Shown: positions 27,842-40,899, numbered from the stretch's first letter. The stretch: DNA of 64,000 nt from Thermococcus thioreducens (GCF_002214545.1 NZ_CP015105.1:186001-250000), one strand, 5' to 3'. Made by a program: numbers and translations. The notes: a model not told the origin generated them from the letters alone.

Positions 27842-29131
27842 CAGAATCTCCGCGCTCCTGATGGCCTCCCTCACGTTCTTCCCCATGGCGACCTGGTTCT
27901 TCTCAATGAGCTCAACGATGACCTCGGCGATGTCTTCCTTCACCCTCTTTTCCGCGAAGAGCCTCTTCCCTCTAATCCACACCCGCTCGTTCTTCCGGTA
28001 GAAGTCCCAGCCTCTCTCCGTGAAGAACTCCGGGCCGGGCTTTATCATTACCCTCTCCCTTTCCCTGCGGTCCACTTCCAGCATTATGAATGCTTTGTTG
28101 CCGCTATGCCCAACGTTCCAGCCGAGGACGCTGAAGCCTTCCCGCGGGAGGGCCTTTTCAAAGCCCCTGGCTGTTCTCTCCAGCTGTGGAAGGAGGACGT
28201 CCTCGACAAGGTTGGGAGCATCGAAGGCCAGCGTCACGAGGTGGGTTCCCTTCCTCCTCAGCTCCCCGAGATAGCTCCCGCTTTTCCTATTCTCTGGGAA
28301 GAAGAACTCCCTTGAGGGGGTTTCCAGGAACTGATGGGCCTTGAAGTAGAAAAAGCCATAGCGCTCCCAGCCCAGATTGGCGGCAACATTACGCCTCGGG
28401 TCAACGGGGTCTATGACTATCAGGGGCCTGTCTGCTTCTGCCTCGCGTCTGACCGTTTTCATGGCTAGCTCATACTCCCGCTTGAGCCAGTTACCGGGGT
28501 CGATTATCTTCTGCCTCAGCATGAAGTCGGCGTTTTTGAGGACGTCCAAGAAGGAGCCGTATTTGATAACGAGGATCTCCGCGAGATACCCGGAGAAGCC
28601 CCTGATGTATATCTCGCTCCCGTAGGCGTTTATCCCCTTCAGAAAGCGCTTGAGGAGCCTCACTTCATCGTTCCTGTCCCCAAGGTTTTCGAGAACCCAG
28701 CGGTTGTGGAGTATCGAGCGGTCCACGGCTGTTCTCACGTCCCTCCAGCTCTTCACGTCGTAGCAGGGAACGAGGTCAACCTTAACCCCCCTATAGCGCG
28801 CCCTCACGTAAGGATGTTCCGCGTAGGCGATTTCGTAGGAGTCGAGCTTCTCCGAGATGGCTTTGCCGAGTTCCAGACCTTTTTCCCGGAGCTCTTCGAG
28901 GGGGATGTCGGGAGAGAAAGCCAGGAAGAGGTCAACGTCGTGGTCTCCGGCCAGGTAGGTGTCCTTGGCGAGCGAGCCGACGAAGTAGGGCTTAACGTCG
29001 AGGCCCAGGCTTTCTATGGTTTCCTCTGCTATGGCCTTCAGTTCCATCATCAGGCTTTCCACGAAGGCCCTCTCCTCCTCGGTTGGACGGATTTTGGTCA
29101 GAACTTCCCCAATGATGTCATCAGTGTCCAT
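27764..29131 (-). CDS. cca: CCA-adding tRNA nucleotidyltransferase (archaeal class I)
   Basis: Adds or repairs the 3' CCA end of tRNA without a nucleic-acid template. The 455 residues have the nucleotidyltransferase signature GS (52-53) followed by DHDVDLFL with catalytic Asp65 and Asp67, then the archaeal central domain (LLKRFLKGINAYGSEIYIRGFSGYLAEILV) and tail. The ATG at 29131 follows AGGTG at good spacing; an in-frame codon at 29161 lies inside the promoter. It shares a divergent AT-rich promoter with the ATPase gene at 29205. Confidence 0.95.
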   Translation of the reverse strand: MDTDDIIGEVLTKIRPTEEERAFVESLMMELKAIAEETIESLGLDVKPYFVGSLAKDTYLAGDHDVDLFLAFSPDIPLEELREKGLELGKAISEKLDSYEIAYAEHPYVRARYRGVKVDLVPCYDVKSWRDVRTAVDRSILHNRWVLENLGDRNDEVRLLKRFLKGINAYGSEIYIRGFSGYLAEILVIKYGSFLDVLKNADFMLRQKIIDPGNWLKREYELAMKTVRREAEADRPLIVIDPVDPRRNVAANLGWERYGFFYFKAHQFLETPSREFFFPENRKSGSYLGELRRKGTHLVTLAFDAPNLVEDVLLPQLERTARGFEKALPREGFSVLGWNVGHSGNKAFIMLEVDRRERERVMIKPGPEFFTERGWDFYRKNERVWIRGKRLFAEKRVKEDIAEVIVELIEKNQVAMGKNVREAIRSAEILLDYVPKELGDEAYLFLSREKWNLKG

Positions 29132-29204
29132 ACTCTGCACCTGTTGATACTTAGCTATCAAAATATTTATATATCTTTTGTTACCAAGCTGTCAATGATG
29201 TGAG
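29132..29204. promoter_or_regulatory. shared divergent promoter of cca and the AAA ATPase gene
   Basis: The stretch AAAATATTTATATATCTTTTG (about 29159-29180) gives TATATAAAT toward cca and TTTATATA toward the ATPase. Both start codons lie 30-45 bases away. No further operator was seen. Confidence 0.6.
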
Positions 29205-30524
29205 ATGGAGGATCTGGCCGTCTTACAAAACCCCTGGTGGGCTGACCCCGATGCGATATACGAGGACGAACGGGTTAGGAAAGCTCTCTCCAGAAAACTG
29301 AGGATTGGCTATCGTTTCGAGCCGCTCAACAAAATCCTGATCGGCCCGAGGCAAGTCGGCAAGACCACATACATGAAGCTCTCTATAGCGAACCTCCTAG
29401 AATCGGGAGTCAGCCCGAGAAACATCTTTTACTTCTCGTGCGATCTCCTGCGGGACTATCGTGAGATAGTTTCGGTTGTTAAGTCGTTTCTCCGGAGTGT
29501 GAAGGGAACGGCTTACGTTTTTCTCGATGAAGTCACTTTCGTTGAGGGCTGGGAGCGGTCGGTTAAGTTTCTCTTAGATTCTCCCCTTTCATCAAAGATG
29601 ATACTCCAGGTTACGGGCTCAACTTCCGCCGGGATAAGGAAGGAGAGCTTTCCCGGGAGGAAGGTAAAAGTCGAGGAGTTCCTTCCACTGGACTTTAGGA
29701 CGGTTTCTATTCTCTTTGAGCCAAAACTGAAGGACCTCAAACTTCCCCACGGACTTCCAAAGACGGGCAGGGAGTTCTACGAAAACGCCCTTGAGCTCTA
29801 TCCCTACCTCGAAGTTCTGAGCGGGGCACTTGACTTTTACCTCTCCTCAGGGGGCTATCCCAGGTCAATCTACGAACTCCTGGAAGGCAGGATAACCTCG
29901 GAAACATATGAGATGATATACAACGCCACGGTTCTCGACGTTGTCAGGCTCGGAAGAAGCGAGAGAATAGCACTCTCAATAATACTGGGCCTCCTCCGCC
30001 GCTATGGTGAGGGGATAACCTTGAACTCCCTCGCTAAGGAGCTTGAGATAGGCTCTCATGTTACAGTGAGGGATTATCTCGAACTCTTTGAGGAGCTGTT
30101 CATTGGGCGGAACTACTTTCAGGTCAAACTACATGAGCTCGTCCCCATGTTTCGAAAGGAGCGTAAATTCTACTTTGCCGACCCCCTACTCGTTCAAACC
30201 TTTAGGAGGCTCTTTGGGAAGGGGCCCGAGACCGATAGGATAATTGAGGGGGTTGTTGGCGAACATCTGAAACGCCTGTATCCCACCTACTTTTTCAGCG
30301 GTTCCAGGGAGGTGGACTTTATAACTGCCGGCTTTGGAGTTGAGGTTAAGTGGAGGAACAGAGTTAAGTCTTCGGACTTTCCAAGGGTTGGGATAAAGGA
30401 AAAGATACTCCTTTCAAAGGACAAGCTTGAGTTCCTTGAAGAAAACAACCTCGCGATAATCCCGGTTCCACTCTTTTTATTTCAGCTTCACCCGGCCAGC
30501 TCGAACCTCGCAACGGTCTCATAG
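29205..30524 (+). CDS. AAA ATPase with C-terminal DUF4143 domain
   Basis: 439-residue ATPase of the AAA_14/DUF4143 group, common in archaea and often found next to mobile or defence genes. Walker A is GPRQVGKTT (47-55), Walker B is AYVFLDEV (103-110), and sensor-like TGSTS follows. A winged-helix region ([31 protein letters not shown]) precedes the DUF4143 part, which carries a restriction-endonuclease-like [13 protein letters not shown] motif (about 368-384). The biological role is unknown. Its 3' end overlaps the convergent thpR gene by 37 bases. Confidence 0.85.
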   Translation: MEDLAVLQNPWWADPDAIYEDERVRKALSRKLRIGYRFEPLNKILIGPRQVGKTTYMKLSIANLLESGVSPRNIFYFSCDLLRDYREIVSVVKSFLRSVKGTAYVFLDEVTFVEGWERSVKFLLDSPLSSKMILQVTGSTSAGIRKESFPGRKVKVEEFLPLDFRTVSILFEPKLKDLKLPHGLPKTGREFYENALELYPYLEVLSGALDFYLSSGGYPRSIYELLEGRITSETYEMIYNATVLDVVRLGRSERIALSIILGLLRRYGEGITLNSLAKELEIGSHVTVRDYLELFEELFIGRNYFQVKLHELVPMFRKERKFYFADPLLVQTFRRLFGKGPETDRIIEGVVGEHLKRLYPTYFFSGSREVDFITAGFGVEVKWRNRVKSSDFPRVGIKEKILLSKDKLEFLEENNLAIIPVPLFLFQLHPASSNLATVS

Positions 30525-31042
30525 ATTGGGCCCTTTGGAGTCAGCGTGCTCTTCTTCAGCTCTATGGCCTCGACATCGAACTCGCCGAAGTCTTCATTGG
30601 CAAGGTCTTTGAGCGCCATCGCCAGCTCAACCTTATCGCGCACGAACTTCACCCTGCCTATGGTTATGTGCGCCACGAAGTCCTTGTCCTTTTTGAAGCC
30701 CAGGCGGCGCATCTCCTTCTCCACATCGGCCGCTATCGCCTTTATGTCCTCGTCGTTCTCTATTCCTGCCCAGATTACGCGGACGTAGTTCGGGTTCGGG
30801 AAGACGCCTATACCCTTAACGCGAACGCGGTGCTTCTTATGTTTTTTAGCTATCTCTGCTAAAGCCTTCTTGACCTCTTCTGCCGTTGCCTTGTCAATCT
30901 CCCCCAGGAACTTGAGCGTTAGGTGGAAGTTCTCGCGCTCGACGAACTTTATCTTTGCTGACTTGCTCCCTATTCTCTCCTGGGCCTTAAGGAGGTTGTC
31001 CCTAACGCTATCGCTAACCTCGATGGCTATGAACGCCCTCAT
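30488..31042 (-). CDS. thpR: RNA 2',3'-cyclic phosphodiesterase (2'-5' RNA ligase family)
   Basis: 2H-phosphoesterase that opens 2',3'-cyclic phosphates and can reversibly join tRNA halves by a 2'-5' bond. The 184 residues carry both catalytic HxTx motifs, HLTL (His40) and HITI (His125), and match the LigT/ThpR length. The ATG follows GGTGGTGTT. The physiological substrate in archaea is not settled. Confidence 0.95.
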   Translation of the reverse strand: MRAFIAIEVSDSVRDNLLKAQERIGSKSAKIKFVERENFHLTLKFLGEIDKATAEEVKKALAEIAKKHKKHRVRVKGIGVFPNPNYVRVIWAGIENDEDIKAIAADVEKEMRRLGFKKDKDFVAHITIGRVKFVRDKVELAMALKDLANEDFGEFDVEAIELKKSTLTPKGPIYETVARFELAG

Positions 31043-31099
31043 AACACCACCGAGAAAAGTTGGGGGGAGGGGTTAAAGGGGTTTCGAATTTCTTAACCT

Positions 31100-31261
31100 T
31101 CACCACCCTAGAAACCACATCAGGATGAACGCTATTACTCCGATTTCCCACATGGTATCCAGTGGCAGTCCTTCCAAACGTTTTGACTTTGTGTGCTTCA
31201 GGAGAAATATTGCTAAAATATAAAGAAAGATTAGGAAATCTAGAATTTTCCTGTAGTTCAT
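31100..31261 (-). CDS. 53-residue two-helix membrane protein
   Basis: Small gene with a good start: ATG four bases after GGGGTGAG. The protein begins MNYRKILDFLIFLYILAIFLL, has a short basic loop (KHTKSKRLEG), and ends with a second hydrophobic helix (WEIGVIAFILMWFLGW). A TATA-like GATTTATAAG lies about 90 bases upstream. I do not recognise a family; the two-helix hairpin shape and the clear ribosome site argue that it is real. Confidence 0.68.
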   Translation of the reverse strand: MNYRKILDFLIFLYILAIFLLKHTKSKRLEGLPLDTMWEIGVIAFILMWFLGW

Positions 31262-31381
31262 TTTCTCACCCCTTAGTTATGCCATAATTATGATAGGATC
31301 TCCTAACACTTGCTTGGGTGGGTTGCAATACTTTCTAACAAATTCGCCCTTATAAATCTTTCCATCTGCTAAAGTAAAAGA

Positions 31382-31399
31382 GTTGCATAGTGATGCAAC
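31382..31399. other. short inverted repeat GTTGCAT-N4-ATGCAAC
   Basis: Seven-base perfect arms in the gap between the 53-residue membrane protein and the phosphoribosyltransferase, about 30 bases beyond the latter's stop. It may be a small hairpin at the 3' end of that messenger or an operator for a plus-strand TATA (CTTATAAAT near 31350). The rest of 31262-31427 shows only promoter-like AT elements. Confidence 0.35.
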
Positions 31400-31427
31400 G
31401 GAAAGTGTGGGAAGAGAGAAGAAAACC

Positions 31428-31889
31428 TCACTCCCTCACCACAACCGGGAACTCCTCCCAGGGGAAGACTATCCACTTGTCCGTTCTGAAAACGTAGAAG
31501 TCCGGAATTACTTTCGTCCATGGCTTCATGCTGAGGCAGGCCACCTTAACCTCGCTCGCCCCGGCCTTCTTGACCTCATCGATGACGACTTCGAGGGTCT
31601 TTCCCGTGTCGCTGACGTCGTCCACTATAACGACCTTCTTGCCCTCCAGGGAGCCGTGGAGGGGGATGGTTATGACAGGCTTCTCCATCCTTTCCTCGAT
31701 GTCCTTGTAGAACTTTACGTCTATTACCTTGACCTCTAAGTCACCGAGGATGTGGCTGAGCCTCACGGCCGGGATGAGCCCGCCCCTCGCTATGCCGACT
31801 ATGACATCGGGTTTATACTCCCTCAACTTATCGGCAAGCGCGAATATCGCCCTGTCCACCTGCCACCACGTGAGGTAAACCTTGTCCAT
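31428..31889 (-). CDS. purine phosphoribosyltransferase (xanthine-guanine/hypoxanthine type)
   Basis: 153-residue type I phosphoribosyltransferase for purine salvage, joining a free base to PRPP. The PRPP loop is VVIVDDVSDTGKT (86-98), and the N-terminal GIARGGLIPAVRLSHILG is the phosphate-binding region of this family. The ATG follows GGAGGTGTTGAG. Thermococcales have close relatives described as xanthine-guanine or hypoxanthine phosphoribosyltransferases; the base preference cannot be told from sequence. Confidence 0.9.
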   Translation of the reverse strand: MDKVYLTWWQVDRAIFALADKLREYKPDVIVGIARGGLIPAVRLSHILGDLEVKVIDVKFYKDIEERMEKPVITIPLHGSLEGKKVVIVDDVSDTGKTLEVVIDEVKKAGASEVKVACLSMKPWTKVIPDFYVFRTDKWIVFPWEEFPVVVRE

Positions 31890-32230
31890 CTCAACACCTC
31901 CGAATAGCGTGAGTTTTGACCCTCACAACTTAAGGCTTTCGGGTGATGGGTAGAAGTTAAAGTCCTCGGCTTAAAAAGCCTCCGTTGGCAGGAAAATGTT
32001 AAAATTAATTTTTGGTGATATCTGAGAACATGTTTTGAATTAATGTATAGTTGTGTTAATCTATTCATAAGCTTACTCATCTTCCTTTTGTCCCAAAGTC
32101 TTAGATAAATCATAATTAGAAAGAAACACTACTGAAAAAAAAAAGGAAAAAGAATTACTTCTAGTAAATAGAAAAACTTATATATTGGATCATCAACAAA
32201 TGTAATGAAAATGTTGGGAGGATGGTCTAT
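31890..32230. other. AT-rich intergenic region, promoters on both sides
   Basis: 341 bases without a convincing gene. The left edge holds the ribosome site and promoter of the phosphoribosyltransferase. GGCTTAAAAAGCC near 31968 is a small palindrome. From about 31990 base composition drops sharply. CTTATATATTGG at about 32177 is a good TATA box for the secreted protein gene, with GGGAGG at 32216. Confidence 0.6.
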
Positions 32231-33232
32231 ATGAAACATCAGATCCTGGGTAGCATGATATTAGTACTGCTAGTGTTTGGTATTAGTGCCCTACCCGTTG
32301 AGGCATCGGGTATGCAAGGATATGGACCAGAGATTACAAGGGATATTTTAAAGCAAGTTATGAAGGAATATGTAGCGCTAAAAGCACAAGAACGGACGAG
32401 GGAAGCAGACATGCTGTTAGAGAAATATGGAATTGTTAAACTTGGAGAAATCAAAAAGACTTTCAGTATTCCTGTATCGAGAGGAATTTCTTCAGTAAAG
32501 TCTCAAAAATTTGGTAAGGGCTTACCTCATCCTGACACATGGGTTTCGCAAAGTGACCTTACTTTGACTATAGAATATCTTATTCAGCAACAATATGCTA
32601 CTTTGTTTATTGACTATTACTGGGAATGGGATTTGACTGAAGATCTGGCTGACAGTGGGGACATGGATGTCATATCAATAACGACTGTGGTTGGGAAGAC
32701 TAGTGAAAACCTTCTTGTGAAACCAGTAGATGTGTGGGGTGGCCAGTTAGAGTCTGGTAGCGCGTTTGGAAACCATGATGTTGTAAAGGTTGTGGACGAT
32801 CCAGACTTTGACTGGAACAGTGGTGTTCTTGAACACCATTTGACTTTTAAAGTTGGTGACCAGATCAAACGTGGGGTTATTCAAGTTATGTACGATATAA
32901 ATACAGAGTATCTGCTCGGGAGGGGTGGTGCAATCACTACCTATGTGACCTACGTACACACCTTCGGAAATAAGTGGCTAGAAGATGTTACTACTGATGT
33001 AGCAGGCTTAATAGCTGATGGGGCTACCGCAGTAATATTAAGGGATCCAATAGTGGGGACAATAACTTCGAAAGTAGTAGAATTTGCTGTAGATCTGGCG
33101 GTCTCATGGGCACTAGAAAACTTTGGTATTGTCAGGGATGGAATGTGGGCTGCTGATCCTGCGAGTGCGTATATTTCATTACCTGACTACTGGCCTCCAG
33201 GAGCGTTGAGTGTCGGGGGGATTAATAAATGA
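32231..33232 (+). CDS. secreted protein of unknown function, AT-rich
   Basis: 333-residue protein with a signal peptide (MKHQILGSMILVLLVFGISA, cleavage probably after VEA) and no later membrane helix. The mature part has a charged helical start, an aromatic beta-rich middle (IEYLIQQQYATLFIDYYWEW; DVWGGQLESGSAFGNHDVV) and a hydrophobic segment near 265-310. I do not recognise a family. The ATG at 32231 is nine bases after GGGAGG; an ATG at 32222 directly abuts that site. Codon use is far more AT-rich than neighbours, suggesting acquisition. It overlaps the next gene as ATGA. Confidence 0.82.
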   Translation: MKHQILGSMILVLLVFGISALPVEASGMQGYGPEITRDILKQVMKEYVALKAQERTREADMLLEKYGIVKLGEIKKTFSIPVSRGISSVKSQKFGKGLPHPDTWVSQSDLTLTIEYLIQQQYATLFIDYYWEWDLTEDLADSGDMDVISITTVVGKTSENLLVKPVDVWGGQLESGSAFGNHDVVKVVDDPDFDWNSGVLEHHLTFKVGDQIKRGVIQVMYDINTEYLLGRGGAITTYVTYVHTFGNKWLEDVTTDVAGLIADGATAVILRDPIVGTITSKVVEFAVDLAVSWALENFGIVRDGMWAADPASAYISLPDYWPPGALSVGGINK

Positions 33233-33621
33233 GCATGAGGGAAGTCCTGAGTGAGTTTTGGGCAGAGTTTCTCTTTATTTATCTCTTCATACCCATTGTG
33301 TTCGCCATCTACGTGATTGCAACCCCTCTTTCGGAAAGGTTCCCGGGTTTTAGCTGGGAAGGGCTCCGGAGTTTTATATATGGGGCAAGTTTTCCACTGG
33401 TAATATACTTTGCCCTGATGCGGAACCCGAGGGAGAGGAAAATCGCCGAGAAGTACCGTCGTAGCAAGAGGACTATGGCGTATTACATACTCTCCGTGGC
33501 CCTGGTGGCCTTCCTTCCTGTGCCTTTTCGGTATGCTCTGCCCCTAATTGTCATTATGACGGTCTTCTTCTTTCACAGGACTTACAGGATACGCCTCGAA
33601 GAAATGGGGTATAAAAGCTGA
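33229..33621 (+). CDS. small polytopic membrane protein
   Basis: 130 residues with about four hydrophobic helices (FLFIYLFIPIVFAIYVIA; FIYGASFPLVIYFALM; and two close together at about 84-118) separated by basic loops (RNPRERKIAEKYRRSKRT). It is translationally coupled to the secreted protein gene (ATGA overlap), so the two probably act together, for instance in export, anchoring or immunity. Its base composition is closer to the chromosome average than that of its partner. Function unknown. Confidence 0.78.
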   Translation: MSMREVLSEFWAEFLFIYLFIPIVFAIYVIATPLSERFPGFSWEGLRSFIYGASFPLVIYFALMRNPRERKIAEKYRRSKRTMAYYILSVALVAFLPVPFRYALPLIVIMTVFFFHRTYRIRLEEMGYKS

Positions 33622-33633
33622 GAGAAAAGGGCT

Positions 33634-37572
<3,939 letters not shown>

Positions 37573-37699
37573 CTATGCCGGCCACCCCTACATATACCTT
37601 ACCCCGTTGGAAGTTGCCGGGGTGACGAATTTATCCCCTGAACTTTGCCTGGTATGTAAGGTGGTAGAAAAGGGAGATGTCGGATAATTTATCCAAACG

Positions 37700-38134
37700 T
37701 CAAAGACCCTCGTAGACCAGCTTGAGCCTGTAGGCGTGTTTAAGCTCTTCCCCGGCCATCATTTTGAATATGTGTCCCAGGGAACCGTCCAGTATTTTGG
37801 AGAGCCTGGTGTAGAGCTCGTAGGCGTGCTTTTCCCTCACGAGGGCTTCGAGGATCAGCTCCTCAAGGCTCTCCGGCTCCGCCCGCTCATCGCTCAGCAT
37901 GGGTTCGAGGGAGAGTGAGTCGAGGTAGTCTATGACTGCCGTTTCCTCCAGCGTCCCCTCGGAGAGCATTCCTTCGAGGGTCTTCCGGTGCCTCAGCTCC
38001 TCCTCGGCAATCAGCTGGAAGGTCTCGACTAACTCGGGTCTCTCAAAGGTAGCGAAGGTCTCACCGAGCTTGTGGAGGTTGTAGAGCTCGTTCTCCTGCC
38101 ATATAAGCCTTTCTAGGAGTTCCCCAAGCTTCAT
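37700..38134 (-). CDS. ferritin-like / rubrerythrin-type diiron protein
   Basis: 144-residue four-helix protein of the ferritin-like (COG1633) group. Metal-ligand patterns are ENELYNLH (Glu14, His21), EEELRHRK (Glu45/His49), EKHAYELY and EELKHAYRLK, spaced as in rubrerythrin, but without a rubredoxin domain. It probably handles iron or peroxide. Its ATG overlaps the stop of the HAD phosphatase gene by four bases, so the two are coupled. Confidence 0.85.
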   Translation of the reverse strand: MKLGELLERLIWQENELYNLHKLGETFATFERPELVETFQLIAEEELRHRKTLEGMLSEGTLEETAVIDYLDSLSLEPMLSDERAEPESLEELILEALVREKHAYELYTRLSKILDGSLGHIFKMMAGEELKHAYRLKLVYEGL

Positions 38135-38949
38135 TGGGCTTCCTCCGTGAGGGTCTTCAGGTATTCAAGGAGTTCCCTAACGCTCGGCAGAACGAGGTCT
38201 GGCCTTATCCCCGTCTCCTTAACGTCCTTCAGCGTGCTTACCCCAGTCAGAACCATCACCGCCTTCATGCCGAAGCGCTTGGCGAAGAGGATGTCGGTAT
38301 CGAGCCTGTCGCCGACCATCCATATCTCATCAACACCGTCGAGCTTGCTCCTTGCCACCTCGTACGCGGGCTCGTTTGGCTTGCCTATTATCAGGGGTTC
38401 CTTTCCGGTTGACGCCTTCAGCGCGGCTATTATTGAACCGGCGCCGGGGTAGAGGCCCTCTTCAGCCGGATACGTCGTGTCGGGGTTGGTGCCTATGAAT
38501 CTCGCCCCGTTCCTTATTGCCAGCGTGGCGTACTTGAGCTTCTCGTAGGTCATGTCTGGATCGAGGCCGACGACGACATAGCGGACTTGCCTCCAGGCAC
38601 CTTTTCTTGCCTCTTCGATGCCCACGATTCCCCAGCCGAGGCGCTCCATCTCCCTGTGGAGCCCCTCCCCGCCGATGACGAAGACATTTCCGGGTTCGAA
38701 GTGCCGTTCCATGTACAGCCTCGTGGCGAGGCCTGAGGTGACTATAACCTCCTCTGGGACGTCGATGCCTATAGAGAGCAACTTTTCCCGGTACATGGCG
38801 GGGTCTCTGGTCGAGTTGTTGGTGAGGAAAATGAAGGGAATGCCCACCTCCTTCAGAAAGTTTATCAGCTCGCGGGCACCTTCAATGGGCTCGCTTCCGC
38901 GGTAGATTACGCCGTCCATGTCGAAGATGAGGCCGATTTTCCTCAGCAT
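38131..38949 (-). CDS. HAD-IIA family sugar phosphatase (NagD-like)
   Basis: 272-residue phosphatase of the HAD superfamily, subclass IIA. The nucleophile motif is FDMDGVIYRG (Asp10, Asp12); motif II is IFLTNNSTRD; motif III/IV residues are in GKPNEPAYEVA and MVGDRLDTDI. Relatives remove phosphate from p-nitrophenyl phosphate, glycerol phosphate or nucleotides; the natural substrate here is unknown. TTTTAAAC about 24 bases before the ATG and no ribosome site suggest a leaderless messenger. Confidence 0.9.
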   Translation of the reverse strand: MLRKIGLIFDMDGVIYRGSEPIEGARELINFLKEVGIPFIFLTNNSTRDPAMYREKLLSIGIDVPEEVIVTSGLATRLYMERHFEPGNVFVIGGEGLHREMERLGWGIVGIEEARKGAWRQVRYVVVGLDPDMTYEKLKYATLAIRNGARFIGTNPDTTYPAEEGLYPGAGSIIAALKASTGKEPLIIGKPNEPAYEVARSKLDGVDEIWMVGDRLDTDILFAKRFGMKAVMVLTGVSTLKDVKETGIRPDLVLPSVRELLEYLKTLTEEAQ

Positions 38950-38980
38950 GGAAAAAGAATTGGGGAAGGGGTTTAAAAGT

Positions 38981-39577
38981 TCACTGCTCGGCGCTGAGCT
39001 TCATGTCCACAACCACCCTGTCGGTCTGGCACGCGTTGCCCGCTTTTTCCGAAAACTTCATGATCATGCTGATCCTCAGAACCTCACCCTCCTTGAGCGG
39101 CTTGTCACTGAGGCCTATTCCCTCACCGCTGAGCTCCCTCAGGCTCTTGCCTTTTACCGAGTCAACAGTCCACGAATCGTCCCCGAGGTAAACCTTCAGC
39201 TCCTTCACAATGAGGTATTCGCTGAGCTCGCCCACATCGGTCGTGTTGTCAACGGCCTTTTCCGCTGGGCTCATGGAGCCGTCCTCAAGGTCGCTGACGT
39301 GGAGAACCATCGTCAGCCGGGAAACATCGGTGTCGCCGCGGTTTTTGATGTAGAATGTGAGTGTCCTCTCATCGCCCGGTTTGAGATTTGAGAACTCGAA
39401 GAGCTTAAGGTCGTTGTAGAACCTGCTTCCGTCCCTGCTTATGGCTATGTCGAACTTCCCGGAGCTTATCTCGTTGTTCTGAGAGAGGGCGACGTCTGTG
39501 AAGAACGACTTCGCTGGCCCGGCCAGCACCAGCAGGGCCGCGAGAATGCCAGCTGCTACAATCCATGCACGTTTCAT
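38981..39577 (-). CDS. TasA/camelysin-like secreted protein
   Basis: 198-residue exported protein. A signal or anchor helix (about 5-22) is followed by FFTDVALSQNNEISSGKFDIAIS, the start typical of the TasA/camelysin (M73) family, and then a beta-sandwich with LKPGDERTLTFYIKNRGDTD. In Bacillus, TasA forms biofilm fibres, and archaeal relatives build bundling pili, so this may be a surface-fibre subunit. No SipW-like peptidase is next to it. The ATG follows GGTGGTGTCG. It is followed on the same strand by the HAD gene, 31 bases away, and sits beside surface-protein gene clusters. Confidence 0.76.
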   Translation of the reverse strand: MKRAWIVAAGILAALLVLAGPAKSFFTDVALSQNNEISSGKFDIAISRDGSRFYNDLKLFEFSNLKPGDERTLTFYIKNRGDTDVSRLTMVLHVSDLEDGSMSPAEKAVDNTTDVGELSEYLIVKELKVYLGDDSWTVDSVKGKSLRELSGEGIGLSDKPLKEGEVLRISMIMKFSEKAGNACQTDRVVVDMKLSAEQ

Positions 39578-39659
39578 CGACACCACCTTATATAGTATTT
39601 TCGGAGGGATTACACAAGTGGAGCTTATAAAATTTTCTCTTAAAATGGTAAGAATGGAC

Positions 39660-40661
39660 TCACGGTCTGACGTTCACGTTGAGTTTTAGGGACTGGATTG
39701 TGCCGTTTATGGCTTCGATGATGAGGTTTTTGGCGTCCGTTTCGGCGTAGTTTCCATCGGGAGGTGCCGGGGGAAGTTCTGGCTGGGTGCCCTTGAAGAG
39801 GAGGAACCAGACCTGCCACCTGCCGGGCTTATCGATGCTGAAGGTGTAGTTGGTCTCGAACTGCGGCGTCCAGTTCCCCTCTATGTTGACGGGGACGTTA
39901 GGCAGGGTTACGTTGAACCAGCCGGGCATGGGGTACATCTCGTGGATCACCGTTGTGTTCGTGGTGTTGTCCCAGGTGAGGTTGACGAGCCATACTTGGA
40001 CGTAATAGGTCACGTTCCTGTGCTCATGGTTGACTATGCCGATTATGACCGTCCCGTTTTCTCCCGCAAAGAGGTCGGTTGGGTAGTCAGCTGCTTTTCC
40101 TTCTGGCCCGAGGATGTAGAACTCGGTGAAGGCTTCACCTGGCTTTGGGTGCGTTATGACATAGGCGAGGGTTCCGATGGAGGTTATTATGGCGATTATC
40201 AGAATAACCGTCAGTGCTTTGTCGAGTTTGCTTGATTCCTCCCATTCGAGCTCTTCCTTTATTTTTTCAACCGTTGTCCACGGAATCCATGGCTCTATTG
40301 CGTTCTCCCTGCGGTAGATCGCTACAACCGCGAATATCAGGTTGAAAACCGTCAGGCTGACGAGTATTGGGATGAGCCTTATCCCCCAGGGGGTGTAGTT
40401 TAATGCTAAGCCTATGAGTGGGACTATGGCTATGCTGAGGCCGAAGCTTAAAGCTAACCTTTCAAGGTTGTCCAGCTCCTTCCTTTCGGGGAACAGGGCA
40501 GTTATGAAGACGTAGCCAGGGAAGAACAGGACGAAAGCTAAACCGAGGGCTTTTCTCAGAATGCTCTCCGGATACAGCCATATCAGGAGGTCAAGGACCA
40601 CCGAGAGTCCGATGATCATCAGTAAATCCCAGTACCTCCAGAGGCCCTTTGGTTCATCCAC
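39660..40661 (-). CDS. DUF1616 family membrane protein
   Basis: 333 residues. An N-terminal block with four or five helices (DLLMIIGLSVVLDLLIWLYP; LGLAFVLFFPGYVFITALFP; SFGLSIAIVPLIGLALNYTP) matches DUF1616. A further helix at about 155-175 is followed by an extracellular beta domain with Asn-rich glycosylation-type sites (TWDNTTNTT). DUF1616 proteins are archaeal, often near S-layer or glycan genes; their function is unknown. A GTG start after GAGGTG overlaps the preceding gene by eight bases. Confidence 0.85.
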   Translation of the reverse strand: MDEPKGLWRYWDLLMIIGLSVVLDLLIWLYPESILRKALGLAFVLFFPGYVFITALFPERKELDNLERLALSFGLSIAIVPLIGLALNYTPWGIRLIPILVSLTVFNLIFAVVAIYRRENAIEPWIPWTTVEKIKEELEWEESSKLDKALTVILIIAIITSIGTLAYVITHPKPGEAFTEFYILGPEGKAADYPTDLFAGENGTVIIGIVNHEHRNVTYYVQVWLVNLTWDNTTNTTVIHEMYPMPGWFNVTLPNVPVNIEGNWTPQFETNYTFSIDKPGRWQVWFLLFKGTQPELPPAPPDGNYAETDAKNLIIEAINGTIQSLKLNVNVRP

Positions 40662-40899
40662 CGCTCAGCACCTCGTAGACCTTTTTCGTCACTATTATAG
40701 CGAATATTATCAGGAGGAGCTCCACCATTGGTTTGAGGTTTTCCTTCTGCTCCCTGCTCATGAAGAGGCCGCCAACTTCCATGGCTATAAGCAGGCCTAT
40801 TAGCGTAAGGGTTAGGAAGACGTCGACGCCCTTGACGGTAAGAGCTGAGCCCAGAACCCAGATTGAGAGGAAGAGCAGTATGTAATCCTCTACATCCAC
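40654..40899 (-). CDS. small membrane protein
   Basis: 81 residues, with three hydrophobic segments (YILLFLSIWVLGSALTV, FLTLTLIGLLIAMEVGGLFM, MVELLLIIFAIIVTKKVYEV). Its GTG start overlaps the upstream gene by ten bases, and its stop overlaps the DUF1616 gene by eight. The three therefore form one tightly coupled operon and probably a complex. No known family was recognised. Confidence 0.8.
   Translation of the reverse strand: MDVEDYILLFLSIWVLGSALTVKGVDVFLTLTLIGLLIAMEVGGLFMSREQKENLKPMVELLLIIFAIIVTKKVYEVLSGG

Noticed and set aside
31890-32230. Minus-strand open frame upstream of the phosphoribosyltransferase
   Set aside because: It extends the real gene's region out of frame, has no ribosome site, and its sequence is not protein-like.
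37600-37622. ACCCCG-N11-CGGGGT near the nrdJ promoter as a cobalamin riboswitch
   Set aside because: Only a six-base inverted repeat upstream of the TATA-like element; no B12-box or multi-helix structure was seen. It might be an operator, but the evidence is slight.
37616-37640. GTGACGA...CTGA as a C/D-box guide RNA
   Set aside because: The first box deviates from the consensus and there is no second C'/D pair at a suitable distance.
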